This document shows, in pieces, positions 42,491-51,278 of a stretch of 64,000 bases of DNA. A model generated the notes under the pieces. The model searched no databases. It had not been told where the DNA came from and saw nothing but the letters and a program-made list of their open reading frames with translations. The position numbers and the translations under genes were made by a program. The stretch is taken from the NCBI GenBank assembly GCA_910576915.1, contig CAJTJT010000001.1:124001-188000 (forward strand). The letters are read 5' to 3'. How positions within the stretch are numbered: position 1 is the first letter of the stretch; the number at the start of each line of letters is the position of its first letter. This DNA comes from an uncultured Elusimicrobiales bacterium. Lineage in GTDB: Bacteria; Elusimicrobiota; Elusimicrobia; Elusimicrobiales; Elusimicrobiaceae.

Positions 42491-42799
42491 TTACCGGAAC
42501 GGAACGTAATTTGCGTGGTACTCTAATCCGCGCGGACCCGCTTCGCCAAAGCGTTGGTTTTCATTATCGGCGGCCCAAACGGTTTTTGCTGTCATGGGTT
42601 GGTACTCCGGGCGGAACGAATGTATCGTTGTCCATACGGCGGCCAGCAAAAAGCAGGCGGCGGCGACGGCCCAGCGGGGGGAAATGCGTCTTGTCCCGGT
42701 ATGCTGGGCGGCGCAGGAGAGTTTATTCCATACCCGTTCCTGGGCGCCGGGCAGCGGCGTAAAACCCGTTTGGAGTTGTTTCTCAGCAGGGTGCGTCAT
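42491..42799 (-). CDS. Single-pass membrane protein, candidate anti-sigma factor
   Basis: 102 residues. A cytoplasmic N-terminus of about 42 residues precedes one transmembrane helix (WAVAAACFLLAAVWTTI) and a short periplasmic tail. The gene overlaps the end of the ECF sigma factor gene, which is the usual position of an anti-sigma factor. No HxxxCxxC zinc motif is present, so the assignment is by context only. The exported two-repeat protein follows. Confidence 0.65.
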   Translation of the reverse strand: MTHPAEKQLQTGFTPLPGAQERVWNKLSCAAQHTGTRRISPRWAVAAACFLLAAVWTTIHSFRPEYQPMTAKTVWAADNENQRFGEAGPRGLEYHANYVPFR

Positions 42800-43292
42800 C
42801 GTTCATCTCCAGTAATTTTTTTAATTTTTGAACGGCCCTGTGCAGGATAACGCCTGCATGGCTTTGTGTAAGGCCTGTAACGGCTGCAATTTCACGCTGT
42901 TTTAATCCCTGGTAATAATGCAGGTTGACCAGCTCTTTTTCTTTGTCTGATAATTGCGAAAGCGCCTGGTGCAGCCGTCTTTCATCTTCGGACTTTTCCA
43001 GTAAATCTTCGCTTGCGTCCCGGGAAGAGAGCGTTTCCTCCTGTTCCTGAGTGAAAGAAAAGAACTGCCGGATTTTTTTACGTCTGAAATAATCTGTCGT
43101 CGCGCTGCCGGCCAGGATAAACGTCCAGGCTTCCAGCGGGGCTTTTTGCGGGTCAAAGCTGTCAAAACGCGTATATAATTTTTCAAAGATATATGCCGTT
43201 AAATCCTCGGCTTCCTGCGGGCCGGAGGCACGGTAGCGGGCATAGTTGTATATGCGCGTAAAGAAAGTTTGGTAATACTCCGCAAAATTCAT
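42783..43292 (-). CDS. ECF-type RNA polymerase sigma factor
   Basis: 169 residues. Region 2 (DLTAYIFEKLYTRFDSF, then WTFILAGSATTDYFRRKK) binds the -10, and region 4 (LSDKEKELVNLHYYQGLKQREIA, TGLTQSHAGVILHRAV) contains the helix-turn-helix for the -35. It overlaps the membrane protein gene downstream, forming a sigma/anti-sigma pair with an exported protein as the third gene. Its target promoter is not evident in the window. Confidence 0.93.
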   Translation of the reverse strand: MNFAEYYQTFFTRIYNYARYRASGPQEAEDLTAYIFEKLYTRFDSFDPQKAPLEAWTFILAGSATTDYFRRKKIRQFFSFTQEQEETLSSRDASEDLLEKSEDERRLHQALSQLSDKEKELVNLHYYQGLKQREIAAVTGLTQSHAGVILHRAVQKLKKLLEMNDDAPC

Positions 43293-43356
43293 ACAGGGTC
43301 CCTTTTAGGTCCGTCATCAGTTAATACGCAGGAATTTTTAAAATATTACAAAATTA

Positions 43357-43387
43357 TAAAAAATCCCCGGTCCAACGGGCCGGGGAT
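43357..43387 (-). terminator. Terminator after OsmC gene
   Basis: ATCCCCGG pairs with CCGGGGAT; the minus-strand tail is a T run. Confidence 0.8.
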
Positions 43388-43400
43388 AGATCAAAAACAC

Positions 43401-43799
43401 TTATTTTACGTTGACCGTTACTTTTACGTCCGGGTGGAGCGTTTGGTGTACGGGGCAGGCGTTGACGGCGGAAAGGTACAGCTTTTTCTGCGCGTCGGTA
43501 AAATGCGCGGGGAACGTAACGTCCAATACAAACTCGGCCACGCGGCGCGGTTTGTCGGCCATGATTTTATCGATGGAAATTTGGGTTCCTTCGAAGTTTT
43601 CTTTGCGTACGGCGGCCATTTTGCCCATAATCGTCAGCACGCACGAGGCGAAGGCCGAGGCCAGTAAATCGGTGGGGGAAAAACGGCGCCCTTTGCCGCC
43701 GTTGTCGGGCGGAAGGTCGGTTTCCAGGACGGAGCCGGTCGGGCCGTGGACGAGTTTCGTTTCGCCGTCGCCCGTATAAGTGCAGGAAATGGTGGTCAT
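43401..43799 (-). CDS. OsmC/Ohr family peroxidase-like protein
   Basis: 132 residues. The two redox Cys of the family are present (FASCVLTIMG and NACPVHQTL). Members reduce organic hydroperoxides. AAGGAG lies before ATG 43799; a longer in-frame start at 43853 has no ribosome site. A second OsmC protein is encoded at 47544. A terminator follows. Confidence 0.93.
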   Translation of the reverse strand: MTTISCTYTGDGETKLVHGPTGSVLETDLPPDNGGKGRRFSPTDLLASAFASCVLTIMGKMAAVRKENFEGTQISIDKIMADKPRRVAEFVLDVTFPAHFTDAQKKLYLSAVNACPVHQTLHPDVKVTVNVK

Positions 43800-43852
43800 A
43801 TAAAATTCTCCTTGTTCAAATTTATTCATATTATACTTTTTCCGGCGGGGCA

Positions 43853-43885
43853 AAACAAAACGCCCGGCTGTCGGAGCCGGGCGTT
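43853..43885 (-). terminator. Terminator after DnaJ gene
   Basis: AACGCCCGGC pairs with GCCGGGCGTT; the minus-strand tail is TTTGTTTTG. Confidence 0.8.
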
Positions 43886-43890
43886 GAAAG

Positions 43891-44859
43891 TCAGCTGATG
43901 TCCGCCAGCCGCGTGAACAGTTCTTTTTGTTCTCTGGTCAGCGTGCGCGGGACGTCCACCGTCAGCGTAACGTACAAACTGCCTTTTGCGCTGAGGCCTT
44001 TGCCGCTTAATTTGAGTTTTTTGCCGTTGTGCGTTCCGGCGGGTACTTTTACTTTGACGGGGCCGTCGAGTGTGGGCACGAAAATCGTGCCGCCCAGGGC
44101 CGCCGTCCACGGCATAATAGTCACGGGGACGTGTAAATCTTCCCCTTCCAAACGGAACATGGCGTGCGGGCGGATTTTTACGATTAAATACAAATCGCCG
44201 TTGCCGCGCCGGGTGGGATTGCCCATGCCTTTTAATTTGATTTTTTTGCCTTCGCCCACGCCCGCCGGGAATTTAACCGTTACGGTGCGTCCGCTGGGCA
44301 GCGTCAGCTGCATGTTGCCGCCGCGGTGGGCGTCTTCCAGGTTAAGGGCGAGTTCGGCTTCCACGTCGCCCGCCGCCTGGCCCGAAGCCGCGCTGCGGCC
44401 GAAGTTCTGCCCGAATCCGGCAAAACCGCCTCCGCCCATGCCGCCGAAAATGCTTTGGAAAAAATCGCTGAAATCCGCGCCGCCTCCGCCGGAGGAAAAC
44501 CCCTGCGCTCCGCCAAAGCCGCCGAAATCCTGCCCGCCGCCGTAGGAGTATTGCTGATATTGCTGGTACGGGTTGGCTCCGCCGGCGCGCGTGCGGGACG
44601 AAGCGCCCCCGCCGCGGGCGTAATCCTGGTAGCCTTGCTGGCCGACTTGGTCGTAGATGGTGCGTTTTTGTTTATCGGACAGGACGGTGTAAGCCTCGTT
44701 GATGTCCTTAAATTTTTCGGTCATTTTGGCTTTTTCCGAATCCGGGTGCATGTCCGGGTGGTACTTGCGCGCCATGCTTTTGAACGCTTTTTTGATTTCC
44801 GCGTCCGAGGCGTTTTTGCTTACGCCTAAAATTTTATAATAGTCTTTATAATCAGCCAT
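43891..44859 (-). CDS. DnaJ-family co-chaperone (CbpA/type II)
   Basis: 322 residues. The J domain occupies residues 1-70 with the HPD motif in [11 protein letters not shown] Gly/Ser/Tyr/Gln-rich linker spans about 80-155, then two beta-barrel substrate domains follow ([26 protein letters not shown]). The zinc-finger domain of DnaJ is absent, as in CbpA. ATG 44859 follows AAGGGGGA and gives [13 protein letters not shown]; a longer in-frame start at 44883 is rejected. It would stimulate DnaK. Confidence 0.92.
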   Translation of the reverse strand: MADYKDYYKILGVSKNASDAEIKKAFKSMARKYHPDMHPDSEKAKMTEKFKDINEAYTVLSDKQKRTIYDQVGQQGYQDYARGGGASSRTRAGGANPYQQYQQYSYGGGQDFGGFGGAQGFSSGGGGADFSDFFQSIFGGMGGGGFAGFGQNFGRSAASGQAAGDVEAELALNLEDAHRGGNMQLTLPSGRTVTVKFPAGVGEGKKIKLKGMGNPTRRGNGDLYLIVKIRPHAMFRLEGEDLHVPVTIMPWTAALGGTIFVPTLDGPVKVKVPAGTHNGKKLKLSGKGLSAKGSLYVTLTVDVPRTLTREQKELFTRLADIS

Positions 44860-44910
44860 AGAATCCCCCTTTACAGTTATCATTTTATATAATTTCCCAT
44901 AGGATGCAAC

Positions 44911-46152
44911 ATGCTAAAAATAACTAAAAAATCCAATCAAACGCCCCTGCGGCTGATTTTGGCGACGGAGGCTTTGTCCTCTTTAACCAACCAGTTTATG
45001 CAGCTTTTGCTGCCGTGGTATGTGTTATCCGCCACCGGCAGTGTGCTGTGGACGGGCTTTGTGGGGTTTTGTGCGCTTTTGCCCAATATCTTTTCGGCCG
45101 TGTTCGGCGCGCGGTTTATCGAAAAAATCGGCCGCTCCAAAGCCATGCTTTCGTGCGAAGTAATCCAGCTCATGCTGCTTGCTTCCGTGCCGGTGCTGAT
45201 TCTGTGGGGGAAAGATTATCCGTGGTTGGTGGGCGCGATTATTTTCGCCAGTTCCGTGTTTGACGCGCCCGGCGAACTGGCGCGGACCGCGCTGTCGCCC
45301 ACGTTTTCGCGCTATGCGGGCGTGCCGCTTTCCAAAACTACGGGGCTGGTGGAGGCGTTCGACGGGATTATGTCCGTCGCCGGCCCGGTGCTGTGCGGGC
45401 TGATTATTGCGTGCTGCGGATTGTTTTCCGCCTGGATTTGGTGCGTTTCGTTTTGCGTGGTGATTGTGGTGCTTTGCATGATTGTGTTTTCGCACCGTAA
45501 GCCCCGCCAGTTGCGCGCGGTGCCGTCGTACGGGGAAGTGTGGCGGGCCGTCCGCGCCGACCGTATGCTGTGGCTGCCTGTTCTGTTTACCGTGCCGACG
45601 TTTATTTTGGGGCAGTCTTGGGAGCTTATTTTATTGCCGACGTATATTTATGAGCATGGGTTTTCGTCGATGTATTTAGGTTTTTTGGGCGCGGCGTTTG
45701 GGCTGGGAGCGTTTGCCGGGGCGTTAATGTTTGCGGCGCGCGCTGATAAATTTACGTTTTTTAAACTGCTGACCTTTAACTATTTGGGATATTTTTTATC
45801 CGTTGCCGTGCTTTATTTTTGCCTTCCCGTGTGGACGGTTTTGGGAGCGACGGCGTTATGCGGCCTGCCGTTTGGGGCTTTCGGCGCGATGATGACAAGC
45901 GTGATTTTGCTGCGCACCCCGGTGGAGCGGCGCAGTAAAACACTGGGGTTATACGCCGCGCTTACGTATGCGGTGGAAAGCGTGTGTGTGCTAGGGTTGG
46001 CTGCGTGGATTTACAAGGGCGGTTTGGAGCAAATGTTGGAAGGGCTATTGTTTTTATTTGCTATACTAGTTATGATAAGTGTTTTTGTGCGGCGCAAAGA
46101 AGATTTTTGGGAAGTTTTGTCGTCGGAGCAAAAGAAAATATTTACAAAATAA
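44911..46152 (+). CDS. MFS transporter
   Basis: 413 residues, about twelve hydrophobic helices in two halves. Loop 2-3 carries an MFS-type basic pattern ([15 protein letters not shown]). The central loop is near residue 205 ([10 protein letters not shown]). Best resembles multidrug or siderophore exporters of the EntS/MdtG group; the substrate is unknown. ATAGGAT precedes the ATG. It diverges from the DnaJ gene and is followed by tRNA-Asn. Confidence 0.87.
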   Translation: MLKITKKSNQTPLRLILATEALSSLTNQFMQLLLPWYVLSATGSVLWTGFVGFCALLPNIFSAVFGARFIEKIGRSKAMLSCEVIQLMLLASVPVLILWGKDYPWLVGAIIFASSVFDAPGELARTALSPTFSRYAGVPLSKTTGLVEAFDGIMSVAGPVLCGLIIACCGLFSAWIWCVSFCVVIVVLCMIVFSHRKPRQLRAVPSYGEVWRAVRADRMLWLPVLFTVPTFILGQSWELILLPTYIYEHGFSSMYLGFLGAAFGLGAFAGALMFAARADKFTFFKLLTFNYLGYFLSVAVLYFCLPVWTVLGATALCGLPFGAFGAMMTSVILLRTPVERRSKTLGLYAALTYAVESVCVLGLAAWIYKGGLEQMLEGLLFLFAILVMISVFVRRKEDFWEVLSSEQKKIFTK

Positions 46153-46199
46153 AAATTATTTCATAAAATAAATAGGTAGCAAGAATAAAACAGATTTAT

Positions 46200-46274
46200 T
46201 CGCCCTTAGCTCAATGGTGGAGCGACCGGCTGTTAACCGGTAGGTTGAAGGTTCGAGTCCTTCAGGGCGAGCCA
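46200..46274 (+). tRNA. tRNA-Asn (GTT)
   Basis: The acceptor stem TCGCCCT pairs with AGGGCGA, followed by G and an encoded CCA. The anticodon loop TGTTAAC gives anticodon GTT, and the T arm is GAAGG-TTCGAGT-CCTTC. Confidence 0.95.
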
Positions 46275-46280
46275 TTTAAA

Positions 46281-46305
46281 AAGCACCCAAACGGGTGCTT
46301 TTTTT
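46281..46305 (+). terminator. Terminator after tRNA-Asn
   Basis: AAGCACCC pairs with GGGTGCTT around AAAC, followed by five further T. Confidence 0.88.
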
Positions 46306-46424
46306 ATGGATACTTTGCAGAACGTCCCGGGCGTAGCCTCGGGCTATTTTATGCCCCCGGGGCCTAGTGGCGCATAGGTCTTTGGGCTCTGGCGCGGCGG
46401 GCTAAAATCTGCCACAATAACTAT

Positions 46425-47465
46425 ATGCGTGTTTTCCAATTTTTATTTTTACTCTTGTTTTTTCATCTTGCGTGCGGGGCCTCCTATGCTCAGGGCGGCT
46501 TGGTGCGCGGGGCAAAAAATATTATGTCGATTCAGGCCATTCAGCTCGCGCGGCAGTCTTTTGTGCAGGGGCAGCTGTTAAACCAAGTGTCCCGCGGGTT
46601 GGTGCAAATTTCCCGCCCCGGCGCGTCGGAGGTGCTGGGAACGGGGTTTATTTTCAGTTCCCGTCAGCGTTTGTGGGTGGCGATGCCATACCATATCGGC
46701 GGAGTGACCGGCTCGCGGCGTGTAATCCGTTTTACGGGGGAAAATCATCAGCTGGTAGAGCGCGAAATCAGCATCGTTGCAAACGGCAACGCCGGGTGGC
46801 ACGCACCGGATGTTTCGCTGGCGGAGTTCCCGCCGCAGGACGCTCCGCTGGTGCAGCCGCTGTCTATCGGTACGCCGCTGTTAAATCAAACGGCGTATTC
46901 GTTCGGATATGTTTCCGGGCGTACTTCCGGGGTGGAGGGAATTTTGCCGATGGAGCGTTATCTCTTTAATGCGGAAGGCTTTGGGCTGATGGCGGACCGC
47001 CGTATCCCGGGGGAAGATGCTGCAAATCCGTTTAATATCAGCGGTTACTGCGGGGCTCCCGTCGTCCAGTGGGTAGACGGAAAATGGCGCGCCGTGGGGC
47101 TGCATACCGGCAGTTGTGTAACGGAAAAGGGTCATACGCGGAGTTTTGCCGTCAATTTGCCCCGGGTGCTGCCGCTTTTACTCAACCGTTATTTAAAAAA
47201 TGGTTCCGGGTTTTCGCGTGATTTATCGTTCAGAGGCTGGCTGATTGGAAAGCTGCTTCCTTCTGAAAAAGTGCATGCCGTAGAAGTGTTGCGCGGCGGG
47301 GAAAGAATTTTTATCCAACTTTTGCGTAATTATCCCAATCCGTATTCCGATGAACATTCCGAGTTGGCATTGGGGAATTTTGAACTGCTGTCCGGGGATG
47401 AAATCCGTTTTGAAATCCGCAATAACCAACGGGAAGTGCGTTTTTTATCCCACAAACTGCCGTAA
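46425..47465 (+). CDS. Exported trypsin-fold protease with Cys nucleophile
   Basis: 346 residues, signal peptide ending near SYA-QG. A chymotrypsin-like triad can be proposed: GTGFIFSS then VAMPYHIGG (His90), HAPDVSLAEF (Asp129) and NISGYCGAPVV (Cys209). Spacing fits S1-type proteases, but Ser195 of the usual GDSGGP is replaced by Cys, as in viral 3C proteases. GLHTGSC and FAVNLPRVLPLL follow where the substrate-binding strands belong. A C-terminal domain of about 90 residues is unfamiliar. It could be a true Cys protease or a catalytically altered homologue. It is expressed alone. Confidence 0.78.
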   Translation: MRVFQFLFLLLFFHLACGASYAQGGLVRGAKNIMSIQAIQLARQSFVQGQLLNQVSRGLVQISRPGASEVLGTGFIFSSRQRLWVAMPYHIGGVTGSRRVIRFTGENHQLVEREISIVANGNAGWHAPDVSLAEFPPQDAPLVQPLSIGTPLLNQTAYSFGYVSGRTSGVEGILPMERYLFNAEGFGLMADRRIPGEDAANPFNISGYCGAPVVQWVDGKWRAVGLHTGSCVTEKGHTRSFAVNLPRVLPLLLNRYLKNGSGFSRDLSFRGWLIGKLLPSEKVHAVEVLRGGERIFIQLLRNYPNPYSDEHSELALGNFELLSGDEIRFEIRNNQREVRFLSHKLP

Positions 47466-47543
47466 CCGTCTAATATAAAAAAATCGTTGCCGTGGAACAA
47501 GAAGACCCTTATTCTAACAGTACCGAAGAGGGGGAATATAACT

Positions 47544-47930
47544 ATGGCAATAATTAAAACAACGTTAGGAAAAAATTTAGATACCGTGGGCGTGTTGGTG
47601 GATTCCGCCGCGCGCGTGAAAACCGCGTATGTGGACCCGCGTAACGACATGAACCCGGGCGAACTATTATGCGCCGCGCTGGGCGCGTGCATGATGACGA
47701 AGCTGGGATTTGTGGCTTCCAAACGCGGGGAAGACGTAAGCGGAACGGAAGTGACGGTGGAGCCGTCGTTCGACGAGAAACACACCCGCGTAACGGGGAT
47801 TAAAATTGAGTTTAAGTTCCCGGAATCGTTTAAAAACGAGCATAAGGCTTTTTATGCGCAGGCGGCGCAGGATTGCCCGGTGCATAATAGCCTGCGGGAA
47901 GACATCGCCTTTAATGTGAGTGTTAAATAA
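47544..47930 (+). CDS. OsmC family protein
   Basis: 128 residues. Redox Cys lie in ALGACMMTKLG and QDCPVHNSL, matching the OsmC/Ohr family. GAGGGGG lies before ATG 47544, and the in-frame start at 47487 is rejected. It is a diverged paralogue of the gene at 43401. The stop codon lies inside the first copy of an 86-bp direct repeat. Confidence 0.92.
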   Translation: MAIIKTTLGKNLDTVGVLVDSAARVKTAYVDPRNDMNPGELLCAALGACMMTKLGFVASKRGEDVSGTEVTVEPSFDEKHTRVTGIKIEFKFPESFKNEHKAFYAQAAQDCPVHNSLREDIAFNVSVK

Positions 47931-48012
47931 CGGCTGATGTTAACTTGCGTTTTACGCATAAGGAACGGAAAGGATTTTTCCGTTCCTTATGTCTTTTAAG
48001 GGGCAACAATTT
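47927..48012 (+). repeat. 86-bp direct repeat, copy 1, with terminator hairpin
   Basis: Begins ATAACGGCTG and ends GGGGCAACAATTTT. It contains AAGGAACGGAA/TTTCCGTTCCTT, a terminator-like stem. It differs from the copy at 48157 by about one base. Confidence 0.9.
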
Positions 48013-48016
48013 TCCA

Positions 48017-48122
48017 CATTTGGCTAACTTTGCGCCGATTTTGGCCTTATGTAATTACCACTACGCTGCGGCCAAACTTATGGCGCAAATTTCGCGCAAA
48101 TCTGAAAAATCAGCCAATGTAG
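48017..48122 (+). repeat. 106-bp palindromic element between direct repeats
   Basis: ACATTTGGCT pairs with TCAGCCAATGT, TTTGCGCC with GGCGCAAA and TTTGGCC with GGCCAAA. No reading frame is carried. It sits between the two copies of the 86-bp repeat. Confidence 0.7.
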
Positions 48123-48156
48123 CGCAATGTCATTTTGCCTTACACGGCGTTGAATT

Positions 48157-48242
48157 ATAACGGCTGGTGTTAACTTGCGTTTTACGCATAAGGAACGGAA
48201 AGGATTTTTCCGTTCCTTATGTCTTTTAAGGGGCAACAATTT
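48157..48242 (+). repeat. 86-bp direct repeat, copy 2, with terminator hairpin
   Basis: Nearly identical to 47927-48012, offset 230 bases. Confidence 0.9.
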
Positions 48243-48251
48243 GCCAAATTC

Positions 48252-48523
48252 TAAGCCGTGCCAACCCCTTATAATGCTCCGTGCGTTTGTGCTTGCCAGC
48301 CGCACAGACAAGGCGTAAAAACGTAGGCGGTGTAATCACCGTCAAGTTTTTATAACACAGGTCTGAGTGGCTGGCAAGCCAAACCCAGCGTGCCGCTGTG
48401 CCCTTGGGCTAATGTTTTATTTTTTTGCTTGTGCTTGCCATAGCAAACCCTGCGCAAAAGAAATAAAACCTCGCCTGCAAGGTCAAAGCGGCGCACGGGC
48501 AAGATAAGGGGTTGACACGGCTA
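48252..48523 (+). repeat. 272-bp element with ~20-bp terminal inverted repeats
   Basis: Left end TAAGCCGTGCCAACCCCTTAT pairs with right end ATAAGGGGTTGACACGGCTA. Inside, GCTTGCCAGCC/GGCTGGCAAGC, AAAAAC/GTTTTT with CGGTG-TAAT-CACCG, and GTTTTATTTTTTTGC/GCGCAAAAGAAATAAAAC form further stems. No coding frame is visible on either strand. It may be a non-autonomous mobile element or a structured RNA. Confidence 0.7.
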
Positions 48524-48627
48524 CTTGTGCGTGCCTTGGGCTTGACGTGCCATGCAGGCACGCTGTGCGGCGGCGCACCGCGTCCCGGCATGACGGCTTT
48601 TGTTTCTCCTGTCGCGCCCATATATAC

Positions 48628-48658
48628 AAAAAAACGGCCCCGCGGGAGCAGGGCCGTT
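48628..48658 (-). terminator. Terminator of SPFH/NfeD operon
   Basis: On the minus strand ACGGCCC pairs with GGGCCGT and a T run follows. Confidence 0.85.
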
Positions 48659-48675
48659 GTGTGACAGTTTAAATG

Positions 48676-49698
48676 TTATTTGCCGGTGACGGCCGCGGCT
48701 CCGCCCGTCAAATCCTTAATGGCGGCGACGGCGCCCAACACGTTGCTGGCTTCGTAAGGCATATAGATAACTTTGTTATCTTTGCCTTCCGTCATTTTTG
48801 TCAGCGCTTCAATGTATTTGAGCGAAATCATGTAGCTGGCCGGGTTAGAGGACTGCGCCACCGTTCCCGCCACGATTTTGACGGATTCCGCTTCCGCGTT
48901 GGCTACTTTGATTTTGGCTTCCGCCACACCTTCCGCCTGCAAAATGGCGGCCTGTTTCATACCTTCGGCTTTTTTGATTTCGGATTCGCGCACGGCTTCC
49001 GCTTTCAAAATTTGGGCCGTTTTGGTACCTTCGGCTTCCGTCACCATGGCGCGGCGGTCGCGCTCGGCTTTCATCTGTTTTTCCATGGCTTCGCGGATAG
49101 CGGCGGGGGGAATGATGTCCTGCAGTTCCACGCGGTTTACTTTTACGCCCCATTTATTGGAGGCGTCATCCAAAATCACCTGCAGTTTGCCGTTGATGAT
49201 TTCGCGCGAGGTAAGCGTCTGGTCCAGGTCCATTTCGCCGATGATGTTTCTGAGCGTGGTCTGCGTCAGTTTTTCAATGGCGGTCGGCAGCGATTCCACC
49301 TGATAGGCCGCTTTTAACGGGTCCGTAATCTGGAAGTACAAAAGCGCGTTGATTTCGATGCCTACGTTATCTTTGGTGATTACACTCTGGCGCGGGAAAT
49401 CGTACACCGTTTCGCGCATGTCGATGGTGTCGCGCATTTCCATATACGGTACGGAACGCGTGCGGCCGGTGCCGTCCATGTATTCGCGGCTGTTGCGCCA
49501 TTCCATCAAGTGCGGTTTATCCATCAGCGGGATAATCCAGTTAATGCCCGGTTGTAATACTTCCAGGTATTTGCCGAAGCGTTCAATAATCATCACCTGC
49601 GCCTGTTTTACGACGATAATACCCTTGGCGATAATGACGATGACGAAAAACACGAACGCGGCCAAAAAAACAAGTCCCATTTCTCCTAATCCTTCCAT
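48676..49698 (-). CDS. SPFH/band 7 membrane protein (QmcA/stomatin-like)
   Basis: 340 residues. One N-terminal helix (FLAAFVFFVIVIIAKGIIVV) is followed by the SPFH domain (QAQVMIIERFGKYLEVLQPG, then PRQSVITKDNVGIEINAL) and a long coiled coil at about residues 190-265 rich in Ala/Glu/Lys. Members form cage-like membrane microdomain scaffolds. It follows an NfeD-type gene in the same direction, the classic pairing of SPFH and NfeD genes. Confidence 0.94.
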   Translation of the reverse strand: MEGLGEMGLVFLAAFVFFVIVIIAKGIIVVKQAQVMIIERFGKYLEVLQPGINWIIPLMDKPHLMEWRNSREYMDGTGRTRSVPYMEMRDTIDMRETVYDFPRQSVITKDNVGIEINALLYFQITDPLKAAYQVESLPTAIEKLTQTTLRNIIGEMDLDQTLTSREIINGKLQVILDDASNKWGVKVNRVELQDIIPPAAIREAMEKQMKAERDRRAMVTEAEGTKTAQILKAEAVRESEIKKAEGMKQAAILQAEGVAEAKIKVANAEAESVKIVAGTVAQSSNPASYMISLKYIEALTKMTEGKDNKVIYMPYEASNVLGAVAAIKDLTGGAAAVTGK

Positions 49699-49742
49699 GT
49701 TGTTCCTCCGTTATAAATTGCGCCCGGGGGCGCGTTTGCAAA

Positions 49743-50171
49743 TCAGTTTTTGGGGTGGACGGTTAATGTTACGCCGTCTAATTTTTCCACTACGCACACG
49801 GTGCCCGCGGAGAGCGGTTCTTTGGCGGTGGCTTTCCAGCTTTCGCCGTTTACTTTTACGCGGCCCGTGTCCTGCACCGGGTCAATGGCGGTTTCCACCA
49901 CGCATTCCTGCCCGACGACGGCTTCCGCCGGCGTTTTGATATGTTTGGATTTGCCGTACAAATGTTTCAGCGCAAACGGACGGATTCCCGCCCAGCAGAC
50001 GGCGGCCACCAACGCAAATGCGCCCACCTGCGGCCAAACTCCGAGGCCGAACCAGGCCGTACCCGCCGCACCCAGTGCGCCGATTCCCAGGCACGCCAGC
50101 GAAAATTCCATGGAAAACATCTCGCCGATAAAACATCCCACGGCGATGATTAAATACATGTAATAGTTCAT
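49743..50171 (-). CDS. NfeD-like membrane protein
   Basis: 142 residues. Three or four hydrophobic segments occupy residues 1-65, and a small OB-fold domain follows (VGQECVVETAIDPVQDTGRVKVNGESW). This is the short NfeD type without a protease domain. It is encoded upstream of the SPFH gene and is probably its partner, as with YbbJ and QmcA. Confidence 0.92.
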   Translation of the reverse strand: MNYYMYLIIAVGCFIGEMFSMEFSLACLGIGALGAAGTAWFGLGVWPQVGAFALVAAVCWAGIRPFALKHLYGKSKHIKTPAEAVVGQECVVETAIDPVQDTGRVKVNGESWKATAKEPLSAGTVCVVEKLDGVTLTVHPKN

Positions 50172-50183
50172 GCGTCCTCCAAA

Positions 50184-51029
50184 TTAATTTTTGATAATTT
50201 CCAGATATTCCCGCAGATATTTTAAGCGCCGTTCGTCGCGCAGTTTGTTAAGCACGTAAATCATGTTGGCGATAAAACGCCGTACGATTAAGCGGGAGGA
50301 AAGGGGGGATAAAAATTCGTCGGTCCATTCAATCTGGCGCGCGCGGATGTAGCCGCGGCAGTCCTCTTCCGACAGGAGTTTGCCGTTATCCAACGGGTCG
50401 ATAAACAGTGATTCCCGGCGGTGTAGCCCGCGCAAATGCACTAAAACCCGGCCCGCCAAATCCACCAGGTTTACGTCCAGCCCGTAGCGTTGGCCGACGG
50501 TTACGTACAGGCAGGCGGCGCAGAGGCTGGAGCCGCGTTTTTTACGCAGAAAGCGGGCAAAAGAGATGTCTTTCACGTCCAGGTTGGACGGCAAGGTTTG
50601 AAATCCGCATACTCGGAAAAAATAGTGGCTTAAAATGCCCGCGATTTCCGCATGGTTTTTGGCGTTTAAAAGCGCCGGGCGGAGTTCGCGCGCCATCGCA
50701 TCCAGCGGGGCGGCCACGTCTTTGCGGCCGGCGGCGGGAGCGGTAAACTTGGAAAGAAGGGTAAGGCCTTCTTCTAAATCCGGGTTGATTTTGGCGGCAA
50801 AACGCGCCAGCGCGGCGGCCAAATCTTCCCAGCAGATTTCTTCCAGGGTGTGGACGACGGGCAGCGGCGCGGAGGTTTTAAATTCTTCCAAAAGCGCACT
50901 TTGCACGCGCACCGGATCCGCCTTAATGGCGGCGGCCAGTTCGCGCTTGAGCACCGGGCCGTAAGCGTCCGACTCGGTCTGCAACAGTTTGATAAGCGCT
51001 TTTACGCGGTCGTTTCCCTGGGTTACCAT
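50184..51029 (-). CDS. SirB1-like transglutaminase-core protein
   Basis: 281 residues. The central region FLRKKRGSSLCAACLYVTVGQRYGL carries the Cys of the transglutaminase-like SirB1/UPF0162 family, with VHLRG and FIDPLDNGKLL supplying the later conserved residues. An N-terminal helical part occupies the first 120 residues. The family function is unclear. ATG 51029 is chosen because the extra 53 residues of the longer frame look non-coding and overlap the DNA upstream of P5. The gene is followed closely by the NfeD gene. Confidence 0.85.
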   Translation of the reverse strand: MVTQGNDRVKALIKLLQTESDAYGPVLKRELAAAIKADPVRVQSALLEEFKTSAPLPVVHTLEEICWEDLAAALARFAAKINPDLEEGLTLLSKFTAPAAGRKDVAAPLDAMARELRPALLNAKNHAEIAGILSHYFFRVCGFQTLPSNLDVKDISFARFLRKKRGSSLCAACLYVTVGQRYGLDVNLVDLAGRVLVHLRGLHRRESLFIDPLDNGKLLSEEDCRGYIRARQIEWTDEFLSPLSSRLIVRRFIANMIYVLNKLRDERRLKYLREYLEIIKN

Positions 51030-51194
51030 ATAGAAAGGGTAGCATATTAACGGGGCAAACGCCACTGTTTTTTGACGGAGGGAAATACAAACTGTTACCC
51101 GGCTGTTTTGGTGGCTTTTTATTCGTGGCGGCCAGATTTCGGCGGGGGCAGAAGGTCGCCCATTGGACGGGTTATTTGGTTTCGGCATGACGTT

Positions 51195-51220
51195 AACAGT
51201 GTGTTTTTTCTAATCAGAGG
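51195..51220 (+). promoter_or_regulatory. Degenerate upstream box B
   Basis: AACAGTGTG, then TTTTTTC, then TAATCAGAGG. It matches the right part of the box at 10628 and lies about 25 bases before the -35 of P5. A GGGG-AA-CCCC hairpin lies between. Confidence 0.5.
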
Positions 51221-51244
51221 AACGGGGAACCCCGCCTCTGGGCC

Positions 51245-51272
51245 TTGACCCGTTTTTTTTTTTTGATAAATT
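51245..51272 (+). promoter_or_regulatory. Poly-T spacer promoter P5 (T12), leaderless prepilin
   Basis: -35 TTGACC at 51245-51250, CG, twelve T at 51253-51264, GA, -10 TAAATT at 51267-51272. The spacer is 16 bases. The ATG of the pilin lies 6 bases after the -10, so transcription and translation would start at about the same base. Confidence 0.75.
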
Positions 51273-51278
51273 TTACGT

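Noticed and set aside
48252..48523. RNase P RNA, tmRNA or 6S RNA
   Set aside because: None of the conserved core sequences that I know for these RNAs is present; the terminal inverted repeats suggest a repeat element instead.
48409..48621. Open reading frames on either strand within the repeat region
   Set aside because: They coincide with palindromic DNA, have no ribosome site and show no recognisable protein composition.
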